The notes under the pieces were generated by a model that saw nothing but the letters and a program-made list of their open reading frames with translations, had not been told where the DNA came from and did not search any database. From Desulfopila inferna (lineage in GTDB: Bacteria; Desulfobacterota; Desulfobulbia; Desulfobulbales; Desulfocapsaceae), in NCBI RefSeq assembly GCF_016919005.1, contig NZ_JAFFQE010000009.1, forward strand, positions 175,270 to 239,269: 64,000 nucleotides of DNA, given 5' to 3'. Of this stretch, positions 27,857 through 36,406 are shown in pieces. Position 1 is the first letter of the stretch. Each line of letters begins with the position of its first letter. A program made the position numbers and the translations under genes.

Positions 27857-29161
27857 TTAATATCCGAAAAGACTCGGAAAGAAGAGAGAAAGACTCGGCC
27901 ATAAAGACGTTAGGAACACTACAGGAACATAGCCGAACACAATAAGAATCATTGCCGGTTTAATAATTTGAGAAAATTCAACCTTGCCAATACGCATGCC
28001 CAGATAAAGAATGGATGCATACGGTGGTGTGACTCCTCCCATGGCGGTATTGACGCCCATGATGGCGGCGAACTGCACAGGACTGACACCTATTGCTTCC
28101 ATCAAAGGAAGCAGCAGTGGAGCGATAAGGATAATTGCCGTCACATCATTTACAATCATGCCGACAAAGAACAGGAGGAAGTTGATCAGGATAAGGAGTA
28201 ATATTTTATTCTGAGTTATTGTAAAAACACCTTCTACCAAGGCTTGAGGAACATCCTCCATAACAAATATCTGACTCAGCATCAGGCTGAAGATAATCAT
28301 TACCATGATGGCCCCAACTGCCGTTGCAGAGCCTTTTGCCGCCCTCATGAATGACTGCATCGTCAGTCCCTTATAGATCAGGAAACCAACGGGAAGTGCA
28401 TATATCACCGCTACGGCCGCCGCCTCGGTAGGGGTCATTATGCCGCCATAGATACCACCCAGAATGATAACCGGCATGACCAGGGCCGGTATGGCTCGCG
28501 AGGTGCGCTTCACTCCTTCCCTGACAGTTTCTCCCGGAGTCATAGGCGGATCGATTACCAGGGGGAATTTTCTTGCCATGACCATGTTAACTACGCAAAA
28601 GAGTCCGGTAATTAATAAACCGGGACCAAGAGTTGCAAGAAAACAGGCAAGAATGGAGGTATCCGTGACCCATCCATAGATAATCATGGTAACACTGGGA
28701 GGAATAAGGAGGCCAAGTATCGAGGAATTTGCCACTAATGCCGTGGCGTAACCGCGAGGATAACCTTTTTCAGTCATCTCCGGGATAAGCAGAGGGCCGG
28801 TGGCAGCGACACCTGTCAGACCGCTCCCCGAAATGGCACCAATGATGGCGCAGCTTACTGTGGCAACGATACCTAGACCACCGCGAATCCTGCCGACGAA
28901 TATGTTGACAAAACGGAGCAGACTGGCGGCAATACCGCTCTCGCTCATAATTGATCCGGCAAAGACAAAAAGCGGAATACAGAGAAGGACTGGATTGGCA
29001 AGCTGGGTAAAACCCCAGACCATTGTCCCTCTCATGGTACCCCCGCCCAAGGTACACATAACCATTAGCGCTCCACCGAAACAAAAAGGTAACGGTACTC
29101 CAAAGCTAAGTAGTACAACGAGCACCCCCAGGGAGATAAGTGAAAGAGTGACTATTTCCAT
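27857..29161 (-). CDS. dctM: TRAP transporter large permease
   Basis: Twelve-helix membrane subunit (434 residues) that performs ion-coupled solute translocation. DctM motifs are present: AGSIMSESGIAASLLRF, GAISGSGLTGVAATGPLLIPEM and the GGVTPPYASILYLG region near the C-terminus. It starts 2 bp after the DctQ stop, so the two are translationally coupled. Confidence 0.95.
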   Translation of the reverse strand: MEIVTLSLISLGVLVVLLSFGVPLPFCFGGALMVMCTLGGGTMRGTMVWGFTQLANPVLLCIPLFVFAGSIMSESGIAASLLRFVNIFVGRIRGGLGIVATVSCAIIGAISGSGLTGVAATGPLLIPEMTEKGYPRGYATALVANSSILGLLIPPSVTMIIYGWVTDTSILACFLATLGPGLLITGLFCVVNMVMARKFPLVIDPPMTPGETVREGVKRTSRAIPALVMPVIILGGIYGGIMTPTEAAAVAVIYALPVGFLIYKGLTMQSFMRAAKGSATAVGAIMVMIIFSLMLSQIFVMEDVPQALVEGVFTITQNKILLLILINFLLFFVGMIVNDVTAIILIAPLLLPLMEAIGVSPVQFAAIMGVNTAMGGVTPPYASILYLGMRIGKVEFSQIIKPAMILIVFGYVPVVFLTSLWPSLSLFFPSLFGY

Positions 29162-29163
29162 GG

Positions 29164-29646
29164 TTATGCTCCTTGCTCAGCTTGACGGCCGGCTAAAAGT
29201 TTACGGATATTTTTTACCAGGTATGCCACCGCATACATCGTCATCAAGACAAGGCCTATAAAAACTGAACATTCTGCATAGAAGGTTGGAACATAGAGGG
29301 TTGGGCTCTCTTTCCAGACACGCAAGGCATAGCGAAAATATTCCCAAGCCCAATAGGTAAGCCAGCAGGAAACGACAACACTCATCACATCGGCAACTAC
29401 CCGGACGGTCAGCTTTGCCCGATCGGTCTTGAGAAAGACGTCAAGTACATTGGCCTTTATCTGGGTATCTTCACGGGATGCGTTGACACTTCCTAGAAAA
29501 TAAAGCCAGAGGGTCGGATATACCAGCACCTCATCCAGGCCCATTACCGGGATTTCGAAAATGTAGCGCATGATGACCTGGTAAAATTCCATTGCGGCAA
29601 CTGTACTAATCAATATCGTCAGTGTATATTTGAAAAACCGCTCCAC
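29164..29646 (-). CDS. dctQ: TRAP transporter small permease
   Basis: Four-helix membrane subunit of 160 residues with the DctQ motif YPTLWLYFLGSVNASREDTQIKANVLD. The start is GTG 29646 because AAAGGAGG lies 5 nt upstream; the neighbouring ATG is out of frame. It links the receptor and large permease and sits directly upstream of dctM. Confidence 0.93.
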   Translation of the reverse strand: MERFFKYTLTILISTVAAMEFYQVIMRYIFEIPVMGLDEVLVYPTLWLYFLGSVNASREDTQIKANVLDVFLKTDRAKLTVRVVADVMSVVVSCWLTYWAWEYFRYALRVWKESPTLYVPTFYAECSVFIGLVLMTMYAVAYLVKNIRKLLAGRQAEQGA

Positions 29647-29731
29647 TCATCCCTCCTTTGTCGGCTATGATGCTCGCTTTTTGATCACCCCTTGTTCCTG
29701 GTAATCAACCTCCGTCCCCTATCAGATACCT

Positions 29732-30097
29732 TTACTCCTTAACCGAGCAGGCGGCAGCAATGACCGAGATCTCAACGAGAAGATCAGGGCGAGCCATTCT
29801 TGCCTCGACACAGGCCCTGGCCGGAGCAAATCCTTCCGGCACCCAGTTGTCCCAGACACTGTTCATGGCGGCAAAATCTTTCATGTCCCGCAAATAAATT
29901 GTGGCCGACAGCATATGCTTTCTATTACTTCCGGCAAGCTTCAGCAGAGCATCAACCTTGGCAAGCATATTTTCTGTCTGAGGTCCGATAGCCTCCTCGC
30001 TGTTATCAGCAACCTGTCCGCAGAGATATATTGCACTGTTATGCCTGACAACCTTGCTCATGCGCTCTGTTGTTTCCATTCTACTGATATCAAACAT
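29732..30097 (-). CDS. RidA/YjgF-family enamine/imine deaminase
   Basis: Rid-family protein of 121 residues that hydrolyses reactive enamine/imine intermediates formed by amino-acid oxidation. The conserved [19 protein letters not shown] contains the Arg and Glu that bind the substrate carboxylate in this family. [10 protein letters not shown] and [11 protein letters not shown] place it near the YoaB-like branch. It sits directly downstream of an amine/imino-acid dehydrogenase, the place expected for a protein clearing its imine product. Confidence 0.92.
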   Translation of the reverse strand: MFDISRMETTERMSKVVRHNSAIYLCGQVADNSEEAIGPQTENMLAKVDALLKLAGSNRKHMLSATIYLRDMKDFAAMNSVWDNWVPEGFAPARACVEARMARPDLLVEISVIAAACSVKE

Positions 30098-30118
30098 AAT
30101 TTACTCCTGCTCCGGTAA

Positions 30119-31546
30119 TTATTTTTTCATGTTCTTAAATATATCCGCCTGCCCTTGGGAAGCATTTTCTATCTCCATTTCCGCAATTTCCCCCAAGGGA
30201 ACAAGTTTTAGAGGAGGTCGCACTGTGAGCATTCCGACCTGTTCGGGAGATGCATCCACCTCAGCTGCAACAATTTCAGCAAGGGCGGGTCCGCACATTC
30301 GGCCCTGACATGGTCCCATACCGCAGCGGGTAATTATTTTCACTTCATTGACTTCTCTCACGCCCTCCTTCACAACCTTGCGTACATCTGCTACCTTTAT
30401 ATTCTCGCAGCGACACAGTACTGTTTCATCTTTAAAATATTTTCCTTTAATTTCAGGAGCATACATTGCATCGATAAACGGTCTTGGCAGGGCATCGCGA
30501 TTCATGGCCGTCAATATGGGTGCGGCCAGAGCATCACGTTCATACGCAGGCAGAAGGCCAAGACACCTGGCAATTTCCAGACCTGCAATTTCTCCCCTGT
30601 ACTCCGCGGCCAAGGCACCTCTGACGCCGGCGCCATCTCCTGCTGCAAAAATCCTCTCAAAGTTGGTTCGGCCCCATCTGTCACAGATGGGATACCAGTA
30701 ACGCTGTTCACTGTTCCATTGCATGGCACAGCCCAACAGTCTGAAAATATGAACATTTGGAATTACGCCAAAATGAAGGAGTAGTAAATTTGCAGGAAAT
30801 GCTTTTTTGCTGCCGTTAACGGTTGCCTCCACAGAGTCAACTCTATCTTCGCCGAGAGCGCAAATCTCGGTGACTCCTTTGTAGTGAGGGATACCTGCTT
30901 TCCTTATATCCCTAAGCATCTGCAGACCCTTAAAAAGAAAGTCTGCACGGCGTAATGCCGATACCACGGGCGGCAGTAGTTTAACAGAAGGTGTTTTAGC
31001 AGTGGTTTCGAGTATGGCTGAAATACGAACTCCTTTTTTTATCAGGAGGCTCGCCTCAAGTAGCAGCAACGGTCCGCTTCCCGCCAATACTGCCGGGCCT
31101 GCAGGGATAAGATTTGCCTCCTTGGCCAGATTATTGGCGGCTCCCGCCCCCATTACACCTGGTAAAGTCCAGCCCGGCAGGGGCACAGGGCGCTCCATGG
31201 CACCTGTTGCAATTATTACATAGCCGGCCTGCACTTCCTGAGATTTTCCATTTCTTGAATAGGCGACCCGGCCATCACTTTCAACATTCCAGACGGTGGC
31301 ACCACCTTCGTACTCCGCCCCGCTGTTATGAAAACGCTCGGCTAGATTCAGTCCTCTGCTATAGTCCTCACCCATGATCCGCAGAGTTGAATCGGAGGCG
31401 GTTTCTACTTTTCTGTAAATCTGGCCACCAACTCTATGCTGCTCGTCAAGGGTCAATACCCGTATTCCCATTTCGGCAAGGCTGCTGCCTGCAGCAAGTC
31501 CGGCAGGACCGGTACCTACAACTATAACATCATAATAGCGACTCAT
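30119..31546 (-). CDS. FAD-dependent dehydrogenase alpha subunit with C-terminal [2Fe-2S] domain (HcnB/OoxA-like)
   Basis: The 475-residue subunit starts with a Rossmann motif (DVIVVGTGPAGLAAG), has a second dinucleotide region, and ends with a BFD-like [2Fe-2S] domain (LCRCENIKVADV ... TRCGMGPCQGRMC). This is the layout of the alpha subunits of hydrogen cyanide synthase, opine oxidases and D-hydroxyproline dehydrogenase. The start is ATG 31546 (MSRYYDV) with GGAAGGGGG upstream; extending to 31633 would add unrelated residues. Its first 17 bp overlap the end of the small Fe-S subunit gene, showing coupling. Confidence 0.9.
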   Translation of the reverse strand: MSRYYDVIVVGTGPAGLAAGSSLAEMGIRVLTLDEQHRVGGQIYRKVETASDSTLRIMGEDYSRGLNLAERFHNSGAEYEGGATVWNVESDGRVAYSRNGKSQEVQAGYVIIATGAMERPVPLPGWTLPGVMGAGAANNLAKEANLIPAGPAVLAGSGPLLLLEASLLIKKGVRISAILETTAKTPSVKLLPPVVSALRRADFLFKGLQMLRDIRKAGIPHYKGVTEICALGEDRVDSVEATVNGSKKAFPANLLLLHFGVIPNVHIFRLLGCAMQWNSEQRYWYPICDRWGRTNFERIFAAGDGAGVRGALAAEYRGEIAGLEIARCLGLLPAYERDALAAPILTAMNRDALPRPFIDAMYAPEIKGKYFKDETVLCRCENIKVADVRKVVKEGVREVNEVKIITRCGMGPCQGRMCGPALAEIVAAEVDASPEQVGMLTVRPPLKLVPLGEIAEMEIENASQGQADIFKNMKK

Positions 31547-31841
31547 CGCCACCCCCTTCCTGTTCTTGCAGCCGTCGATTGATAACCATCCCTTCCTCAA
31601 CCTCCACGATACAGGCCTGCCGCTGCACTCCATCTATTTCCATCAAACACTCATAGCAAACCCCCATGAGACAATGCGGCGAGCACTGTTTGTGAGAAGA
31701 AGGTGAGATTCGGGAAGTAATTTCACCAATTGCCAACAAAGCTGCGGCAACACTCACGCCACCCTGCAGGTCTTTCTTCTCACCATCGAGAATGACGGAT
31801 ACATGGTTTACGACGGTCTGATTATCCTGTTGTCTAAACAT
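31530..31841 (-). CDS. [2Fe-2S] small subunit of the three-part dehydrogenase (HcnA/OoxC-like)
   Basis: A 103-residue Fer2_4 protein with the cysteine set CSPHCLMGVCYEC plus a later Cys in QRQACIVEV, which binds one [2Fe-2S] cluster. It overlaps the upstream oxidase gene by 8 bp and the downstream alpha-subunit gene by 17 bp. Together with the flanking FAD subunits it forms an electron-transferring dehydrogenase complex. Confidence 0.9.
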   Translation of the reverse strand: MFRQQDNQTVVNHVSVILDGEKKDLQGGVSVAAALLAIGEITSRISPSSHKQCSPHCLMGVCYECLMEIDGVQRQACIVEVEEGMVINRRLQEQEGGGDESLL

Positions 31842-32955
31842 TGAATCGCTCGTTGCTGAAATGTGCTATTTGAGATGCTTCACTTTTGCCGAGAATCCAA
31901 GGTGCAATGGTGCTTGTTGTCAGTGGTGCCAGCGAAACTGCACTATGCAGAGCCAACATGCTAATATTGCTGTGCTCGGGAAGTCTGCTGTAGATCGGGG
32001 CACCATCCGGGGTCATTACCCTGATAGCTCCCCAGGAACGCACCCAGTTGAGTTTCGCCAGTATCGGAAAAAGCCGAATGGCATTGCTTGCCAGATTTTT
32101 CATACCGGATAGAGTTACCCGGCAGTCGTGTGCAAAGTCTTCAGTGGAAAATCCAATAATAAATGTGCCGTCGGGAGTCTGTCGAGTGCAGAGTACGGGA
32201 ATTTTTAATACCCGCTTATAGCGCTCGCTCACCATCAATTGACCTCGCTGCGGATAAATGTGCAGTTTTTGCCGCAAAGGTGTCAGAAGCCGCTGCGAAC
32301 CATGCCCCGCTGCAATCACTACCTTACCGCAACTATAGGACCCTTTGTTGGTCTTTACCGTTATGGCACCTCCTTCTTCCGGGACAATTTCGGCTACATT
32401 ATGGGCTCCATAATAGAGTCCACCTTTCTGTTGATAGGCGCAGCGCACCGCCGCGAGAAGCTTTAAAGGATTGATATGTCCCTGATCAGCCGTATACATG
32501 ACTCCGGTGACATCATTACCGACCTTTATGTCCGGCACCATATCAGCAAATTCCTCTCTGGAAAGCATCCTCACCGGATAGTCAAGGCCTTCCTCAGCGC
32601 ACACCTTTTTGAGGGTCTCTATGGACTGGGCGTAGCTTTGGTACTGTTCATCACCAAAAGCCTGAATAGCCCCTCCGGTCCATTCAAGCTCCAGGTTGTA
32701 TCCTGTTTCTTTTTCTAATCTATGCGCGAACTCCGGCCATTGCCGTGTCGCCATACGGCACCATTTGGCATAAACAGGATTGTTGGCGCCTTTACACATG
32801 AACCAGGTCAATCCAAAATTGCCCCGCGATAAGCGCTGCGAAGGAAGCTGTTCATCAAAAATGAGAACCTTGCCGGCACCTTCCTCAACCAAACCGAGGC
32901 CTGCCGCCGCGCCACTGATACCACCGCCGATAATAGCTACGTCTGCTGAAGCCAC
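31834..32955 (-). CDS. DAO-family FAD oxidoreductase, beta subunit (HcnC/OoxB-like)
   Basis: Catalytic D-amino-acid-oxidase-fold subunit with the FAD Rossmann start ADVAIIGGGISGAAAGLGL and the C-terminal LPEHSNISMLALHSAVSLAP, which resembles the DAO FAD-proximal glycine/histidine region. Relatives oxidise glycine, sarcosine, opines or D-hydroxyproline. GTG 32955 is preferred since GGAGAG lies 6 nt upstream; ATG 33039 would add 28 residues of low similarity and lacks a ribosome site. It is the first gene of the operon, immediately below a sigma-54 promoter. Confidence 0.88.
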   Translation of the reverse strand: MASADVAIIGGGISGAAAGLGLVEEGAGKVLIFDEQLPSQRLSRGNFGLTWFMCKGANNPVYAKWCRMATRQWPEFAHRLEKETGYNLELEWTGGAIQAFGDEQYQSYAQSIETLKKVCAEEGLDYPVRMLSREEFADMVPDIKVGNDVTGVMYTADQGHINPLKLLAAVRCAYQQKGGLYYGAHNVAEIVPEEGGAITVKTNKGSYSCGKVVIAAGHGSQRLLTPLRQKLHIYPQRGQLMVSERYKRVLKIPVLCTRQTPDGTFIIGFSTEDFAHDCRVTLSGMKNLASNAIRLFPILAKLNWVRSWGAIRVMTPDGAPIYSRLPEHSNISMLALHSAVSLAPLTTSTIAPWILGKSEASQIAHFSNERFNV

Positions 32956-33071
32956 CAAATTCTCTCCATATAGTAAAACTGAATAGGCTGAAACTGGCTG
33001 GTTACGCTGAAGGTGATCACTCACACATTTTGTTATCATGTGTAGGCATTAATTACACTTCACGGCCGATG

Positions 33072-33088
33072 TTGCGAGATATGTGCCA
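33072..33088 (-). promoter_or_regulatory. Sigma-54 (-24/-12) promoter of the dehydrogenase-TRAP operon
   Basis: Read on the minus strand, TGGCACATATCTCGCAA matches TGGCAC-N5-T-x-GC with the invariant GG and GC 10 bp apart. Transcription would start near 33062, upstream of the first operon gene. Only 17 bp define the match, but the sigma-54 activator beside the other end of the operon makes it convincing. Confidence 0.8.
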
Positions 33089-33491
33089 GGCAAAATAATA
33101 TTATTCCAAGTGAGTTTTCGAGTACATTAATGCCGCAAGAAAAATGCGACAAGAATAGATATATATTTGTTATACTTGGATTTTCTGACTAAAAGAGGTG
33201 GGCTTTAGTAAGTTTTATTAACCCTGTTTAAATAAAAATGGGTAATAATCAATAGAGATAATCATGAGAGATTTGTTTCATATCAAAACACATACACTCT
33301 CTACATTGCAACTTTTACAAAAAAAAACAGTGCGCGAGCAAATTTGTGTCTCATATATACACATGTCTCTAATAAAGACATTGTTATAAGATAATGTGCT
33401 ACTGAAGACATCTTCTGATACAGCAGGTTGGTATGAACATCGACGAACTGTTTCCGTGCTCAGCTCAGCTGAGTTGGTTTCACGGGAGTTG
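33089..33491. other. Intergenic region, likely activator-binding sites
   Basis: No gene seen. An inverted pair CCAAGT (near 33108) and ACTTGG (near 33175), and a near-direct repeat (TGCCGCAAGAA, TGCGACAAGAA near 33130-33155), lie 40-100 bp upstream of the -24 element. That is where an enhancer-binding activator would dock. The assignment is speculative. Confidence 0.3.
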
Positions 33492-33974
33492 TTAATTTTT
33501 AAAATTAAATTCAGGCTCATATCCAACAGTAAACCGGTGTGATGCATTGTTTCGTATACTCAAAAAGTGAGCGTTGTTTTTATCAAAGGGGCAGATAGGC
33601 GTAGTACAGCGCTCAAACCCAAACCTTTGATAAAATCTGGGATCACCCAGGACATAAATGGTATTACCCTTTATAATTTCCTGTCGTAATGCAAATTCAA
33701 CCAACTCCGATCCTATCCCCTTATTCTGCATCGACGGATGCACAGCCAGCGGTCCCAGGTGCAATCCGCAGACTTTCTTCTTCTCAAAGGCTTTTGTAAA
33801 GGCAATATAGGCGATAACCGAGTTGCGATGAATGCACACCCACTCATACACCTCCCTGCCGTTGCCATGCAGTTTTTCAAATAGCTGAACCTCATATCTG
33901 CTGCGTGGAAAAGCCTGGCGCAGCAGCGCAGAAGCCTTTGCATAACTATCTGGAGTAAGCTTACGTATTTTCAT
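33492..33974 (-). CDS. GNAT-family N-acetyltransferase
   Basis: Acetyltransferase of 160 residues with the acetyl-CoA loop HPSMQNKGIGSELV and the downstream VLGDPRFYQRFGFE motif of the YhbS-like group. AAGGTG lies 7 nt upstream of ATG 33974. The acceptor substrate is unknown, and neighbours give no guide. Confidence 0.88.
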   Translation of the reverse strand: MKIRKLTPDSYAKASALLRQAFPRSRYEVQLFEKLHGNGREVYEWVCIHRNSVIAYIAFTKAFEKKKVCGLHLGPLAVHPSMQNKGIGSELVEFALRQEIIKGNTIYVLGDPRFYQRFGFERCTTPICPFDKNNAHFLSIRNNASHRFTVGYEPEFNFKN

Positions 33975-34007
33975 GAATAATCACCTTCGAGAATTACTCA
34001 AACCGGC

Positions 34008-35177
34008 TTACCAACTTGGCTGTTCCGTGCCGCGACTCATAATCTCAATATAGCCTGCATAGCTGAAAAGGCGGTTGCGTTTCCGTTCGATTAGTTTCTT
34101 GACGATGCCGAGCTGCTCCAGATGACCGAGTGCCTTGTTGACAGTGGCCGGGGTAATGCCGGTCTTCTCCACCAACGAGCCCGAGGTGGCGATAGGGTGC
34201 TCCATCAACGCTCGGTGGACTTGCAGGGTCGATGCCGCCGCTCGCCCGAGACCTCTGATTTTGTCACGGTCCAGGTTCGACAGTTCCAGAAGCTGTTGTG
34301 CCGTTTCGACCGCCTGGGTGGCAGTAACAATGACTGCTTCGGCAAAAAAATCGAGCCAGGCTTCCCAGTCGCCGGTCAGGCGTACGCTGTTGAGCAGTTC
34401 GTAGTAATATTGCCGGTGCGTTTTGAAGTAGAGGCTGAGATAGAGCATCGGCTCCCGCAACACCTTCTGCTCGCACAACAGCAGCGTGATCAGCAAACGA
34501 CCAAGACGGCCGTTACCGTCGAGAAACGGGTGGATGGTTTCGAACTGCACATGGGCCAGCGCCGCCTTGAGTAATACCGGGGTCGGCTCCGGCTTATCAT
34601 GGACGAAGAACTCGAGCTTGCTCATACACTCCAGCACCTCTTCAGCCGGAGGCGGAACAAATGCCGCGTTGCCCGGCCTGGTGCCACCGATCCAATTCTG
34701 GCTGCGCCGGAACGCACCCGGGCTTTGATTGTTTCCACGGCCCTTGGTCAATAGCACTGCGTGGATCTCACGGAGCAGCCGGAGTGAAAGCGGCAGACCT
34801 TCCTTTAGCCGGCCCAGGCCGTGATCGAGAGCCGCGACATAATTGCTGACCTCCCAAACGTCATCCAACGGGACGCCCGGCTCCTGATCCAACTCGAACA
34901 GCAGCAGGTCCGAAAGCGACGACTGGGTTCCCTCGATCATAGAGGAAAGTACCGCTTCCTTGCGAACGTACATGTAGAGGAACAGAGAGGTATCGGGTAG
35001 CATGGTCGAGACGCTGTCCAACCGGCCGAGTGACAGCAGCGCCTGGTCGAACTTGCTGAGCAGTTCCGGCGTCCAATCAATGGGCGGCAGCGGCGGCAGC
35101 GGTGCGGGCACAAAGGCTTTCGCCGTCTCACCCACCGTCGATATGGGCACGTATCTGCCTTGGAGTTCTCGTTTCAT
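34008..35177 (-). CDS. Fic-domain AMPylase with C-terminal winged helix
   Basis: Fic protein of 389 residues that probably transfers AMP to protein hydroxyls. The active-site motif HPFLDGNGRLGR is at 216-227, and an N-terminal inhibitory motif SSMIEG (78-83, Glu82) marks it as an autoinhibited class II Fic protein. A winged-helix region at about 310-365 (ATSGSLVEKTGITPATVNKAL) suggests DNA binding. Tandem repeat operators lie just upstream, consistent with autoregulation. No separate antitoxin is present. Confidence 0.93.
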   Translation of the reverse strand: MKRELQGRYVPISTVGETAKAFVPAPLPPLPPIDWTPELLSKFDQALLSLGRLDSVSTMLPDTSLFLYMYVRKEAVLSSMIEGTQSSLSDLLLFELDQEPGVPLDDVWEVSNYVAALDHGLGRLKEGLPLSLRLLREIHAVLLTKGRGNNQSPGAFRRSQNWIGGTRPGNAAFVPPPAEEVLECMSKLEFFVHDKPEPTPVLLKAALAHVQFETIHPFLDGNGRLGRLLITLLLCEQKVLREPMLYLSLYFKTHRQYYYELLNSVRLTGDWEAWLDFFAEAVIVTATQAVETAQQLLELSNLDRDKIRGLGRAAASTLQVHRALMEHPIATSGSLVEKTGITPATVNKALGHLEQLGIVKKLIERKRNRLFSYAGYIEIMSRGTEQPSW

Positions 35178-35194
35178 CCTGCCTGCTTCGATCC

Positions 35195-35247
35195 TAAAAT
35201 AAGATTAGTCTTTATTTTAACTTAGACCTACATCCTAAAATAAAGAC
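35195..35247. promoter_or_regulatory. Three-part inverted-repeat operator upstream of fic
   Basis: TAAAATAAGA (35195-35204), GTCTTTATTTTA (35208-35219) and TAAAATAAAGAC (35236-35247) are three copies of one 10-12 bp half-site. The last two form a perfect 12-bp inverted repeat, and the first two form a near-perfect one. They sit 18-70 bp above the fic start, well placed to overlap its promoter. Confidence 0.65.
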
Positions 35248-35318
35248 TTGCGGAAGATAAATCAAGCGCATTTTCTTAAATATATTTTTGCACATAACCC
35301 GGCGGTGTGCGTTACAAC

Positions 35319-36302
35319 TCATGTCTGAATATGTAATACCGTGCTGATCAGCCATGCTGTATATCCTGCATAAACCAGCAACAGAGCCGCTCCCTCAAGT
35401 CGATTTACGCGTCCCTGCCGGCCCCTGAATCCATAGCCGATCAGGAAAAGTGAAACAGTCAAAGCCCCCATGACGACAATATCACGGGAGAGCGTTTCAG
35501 GCTCGACCGCCAAAGGATGAATCGTCCCGGCTATACCGACAACGGCCAGTGTGTTGAACAGATTGGAACCGATCACGTTGCCCAGAGCGATATCATGTTC
35601 ACCCTTTCGGGCCGCAATAACGGACGATGCCAGTTCCGGTAAAGAGGTACCTACAGCCACAATCGTCAAACCAATGATCATGTCGCTCACCCCAAAAACC
35701 TGTGCAATTTCAACAGCACCCCACACCAGAATTCGCGAGCTGGCAATAAGCATCAGCAACCCGACCACCAGCCAGAAAACTGCTCGGTTAAGCGGCATCA
35801 CTTTTTCAGCCGTTGCCACTTCAACCTCTTCTGCAAGAGAATCGGTCTTTCGTCTCAATCCCTGGTAAATGGTCCATGCCATCAAGCCGCCGAATACCAG
35901 CAGCAGAATAACAGCATCGAGCCTGGTTATATCAAGGTCTGCAATCAATACGATGGAAAGAAGGGTCACAAGCGCCAGTATGGGCAGTTCCTTGCGCAAT
36001 ACCCTCGAATGTACCATGATCGGGCTTATCAGAGCAGTCACGCCCAGTATCAGGGCTATGTTGGCAATATTTGAGCCGTATGCGTTACCAAGAGCGATTC
36101 CCGGACTGCCGTCAAAAGCAGCCAACGCAGAAACCACCATTTCCGGTGCGGAAGTCCCGAATCCAACGACTACCATACCTATTAGCAGCGGCGGCATGCC
36201 GAAATATCTTGCGGTGGAGGCTGAACCTTCCACAAAACGGTCCGCGCTCCATACCAGAAGAACAAGACCGACTATCAAAGCTGAAATTGACAATCCCATC
36301 AT
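35319..36302 (-). CDS. Calcium/sodium antiporter (CaCA family, YrbG-like)
   Basis: Cation exchanger of 327 residues with ten hydrophobic helices and the two inverted alpha-repeats GFGTSAPEMVVSALAAF and AVGTSLPELASSVIAA, each carrying the ion-binding Glu. GNAYGSNIANIALILG and GNVIGSNLFNTLAVVG complete the repeats. This is the standard size for bacterial YrbG-type exchangers. Monocistronic. Confidence 0.94.
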   Translation of the reverse strand: MMGLSISALIVGLVLLVWSADRFVEGSASTARYFGMPPLLIGMVVVGFGTSAPEMVVSALAAFDGSPGIALGNAYGSNIANIALILGVTALISPIMVHSRVLRKELPILALVTLLSIVLIADLDITRLDAVILLLVFGGLMAWTIYQGLRRKTDSLAEEVEVATAEKVMPLNRAVFWLVVGLLMLIASSRILVWGAVEIAQVFGVSDMIIGLTIVAVGTSLPELASSVIAARKGEHDIALGNVIGSNLFNTLAVVGIAGTIHPLAVEPETLSRDIVVMGALTVSLFLIGYGFRGRQGRVNRLEGAALLLVYAGYTAWLISTVLHIQT

Positions 36303-36406
36303 CCAATTCCCATGTAACTCAAATCCGCCCCGTTAAGTACCCACACGCACTGAGATTTCTGCGCTTCGAACATGGAGAGTTCCCACCCGAATACAAGATG
36401 AGTCAG

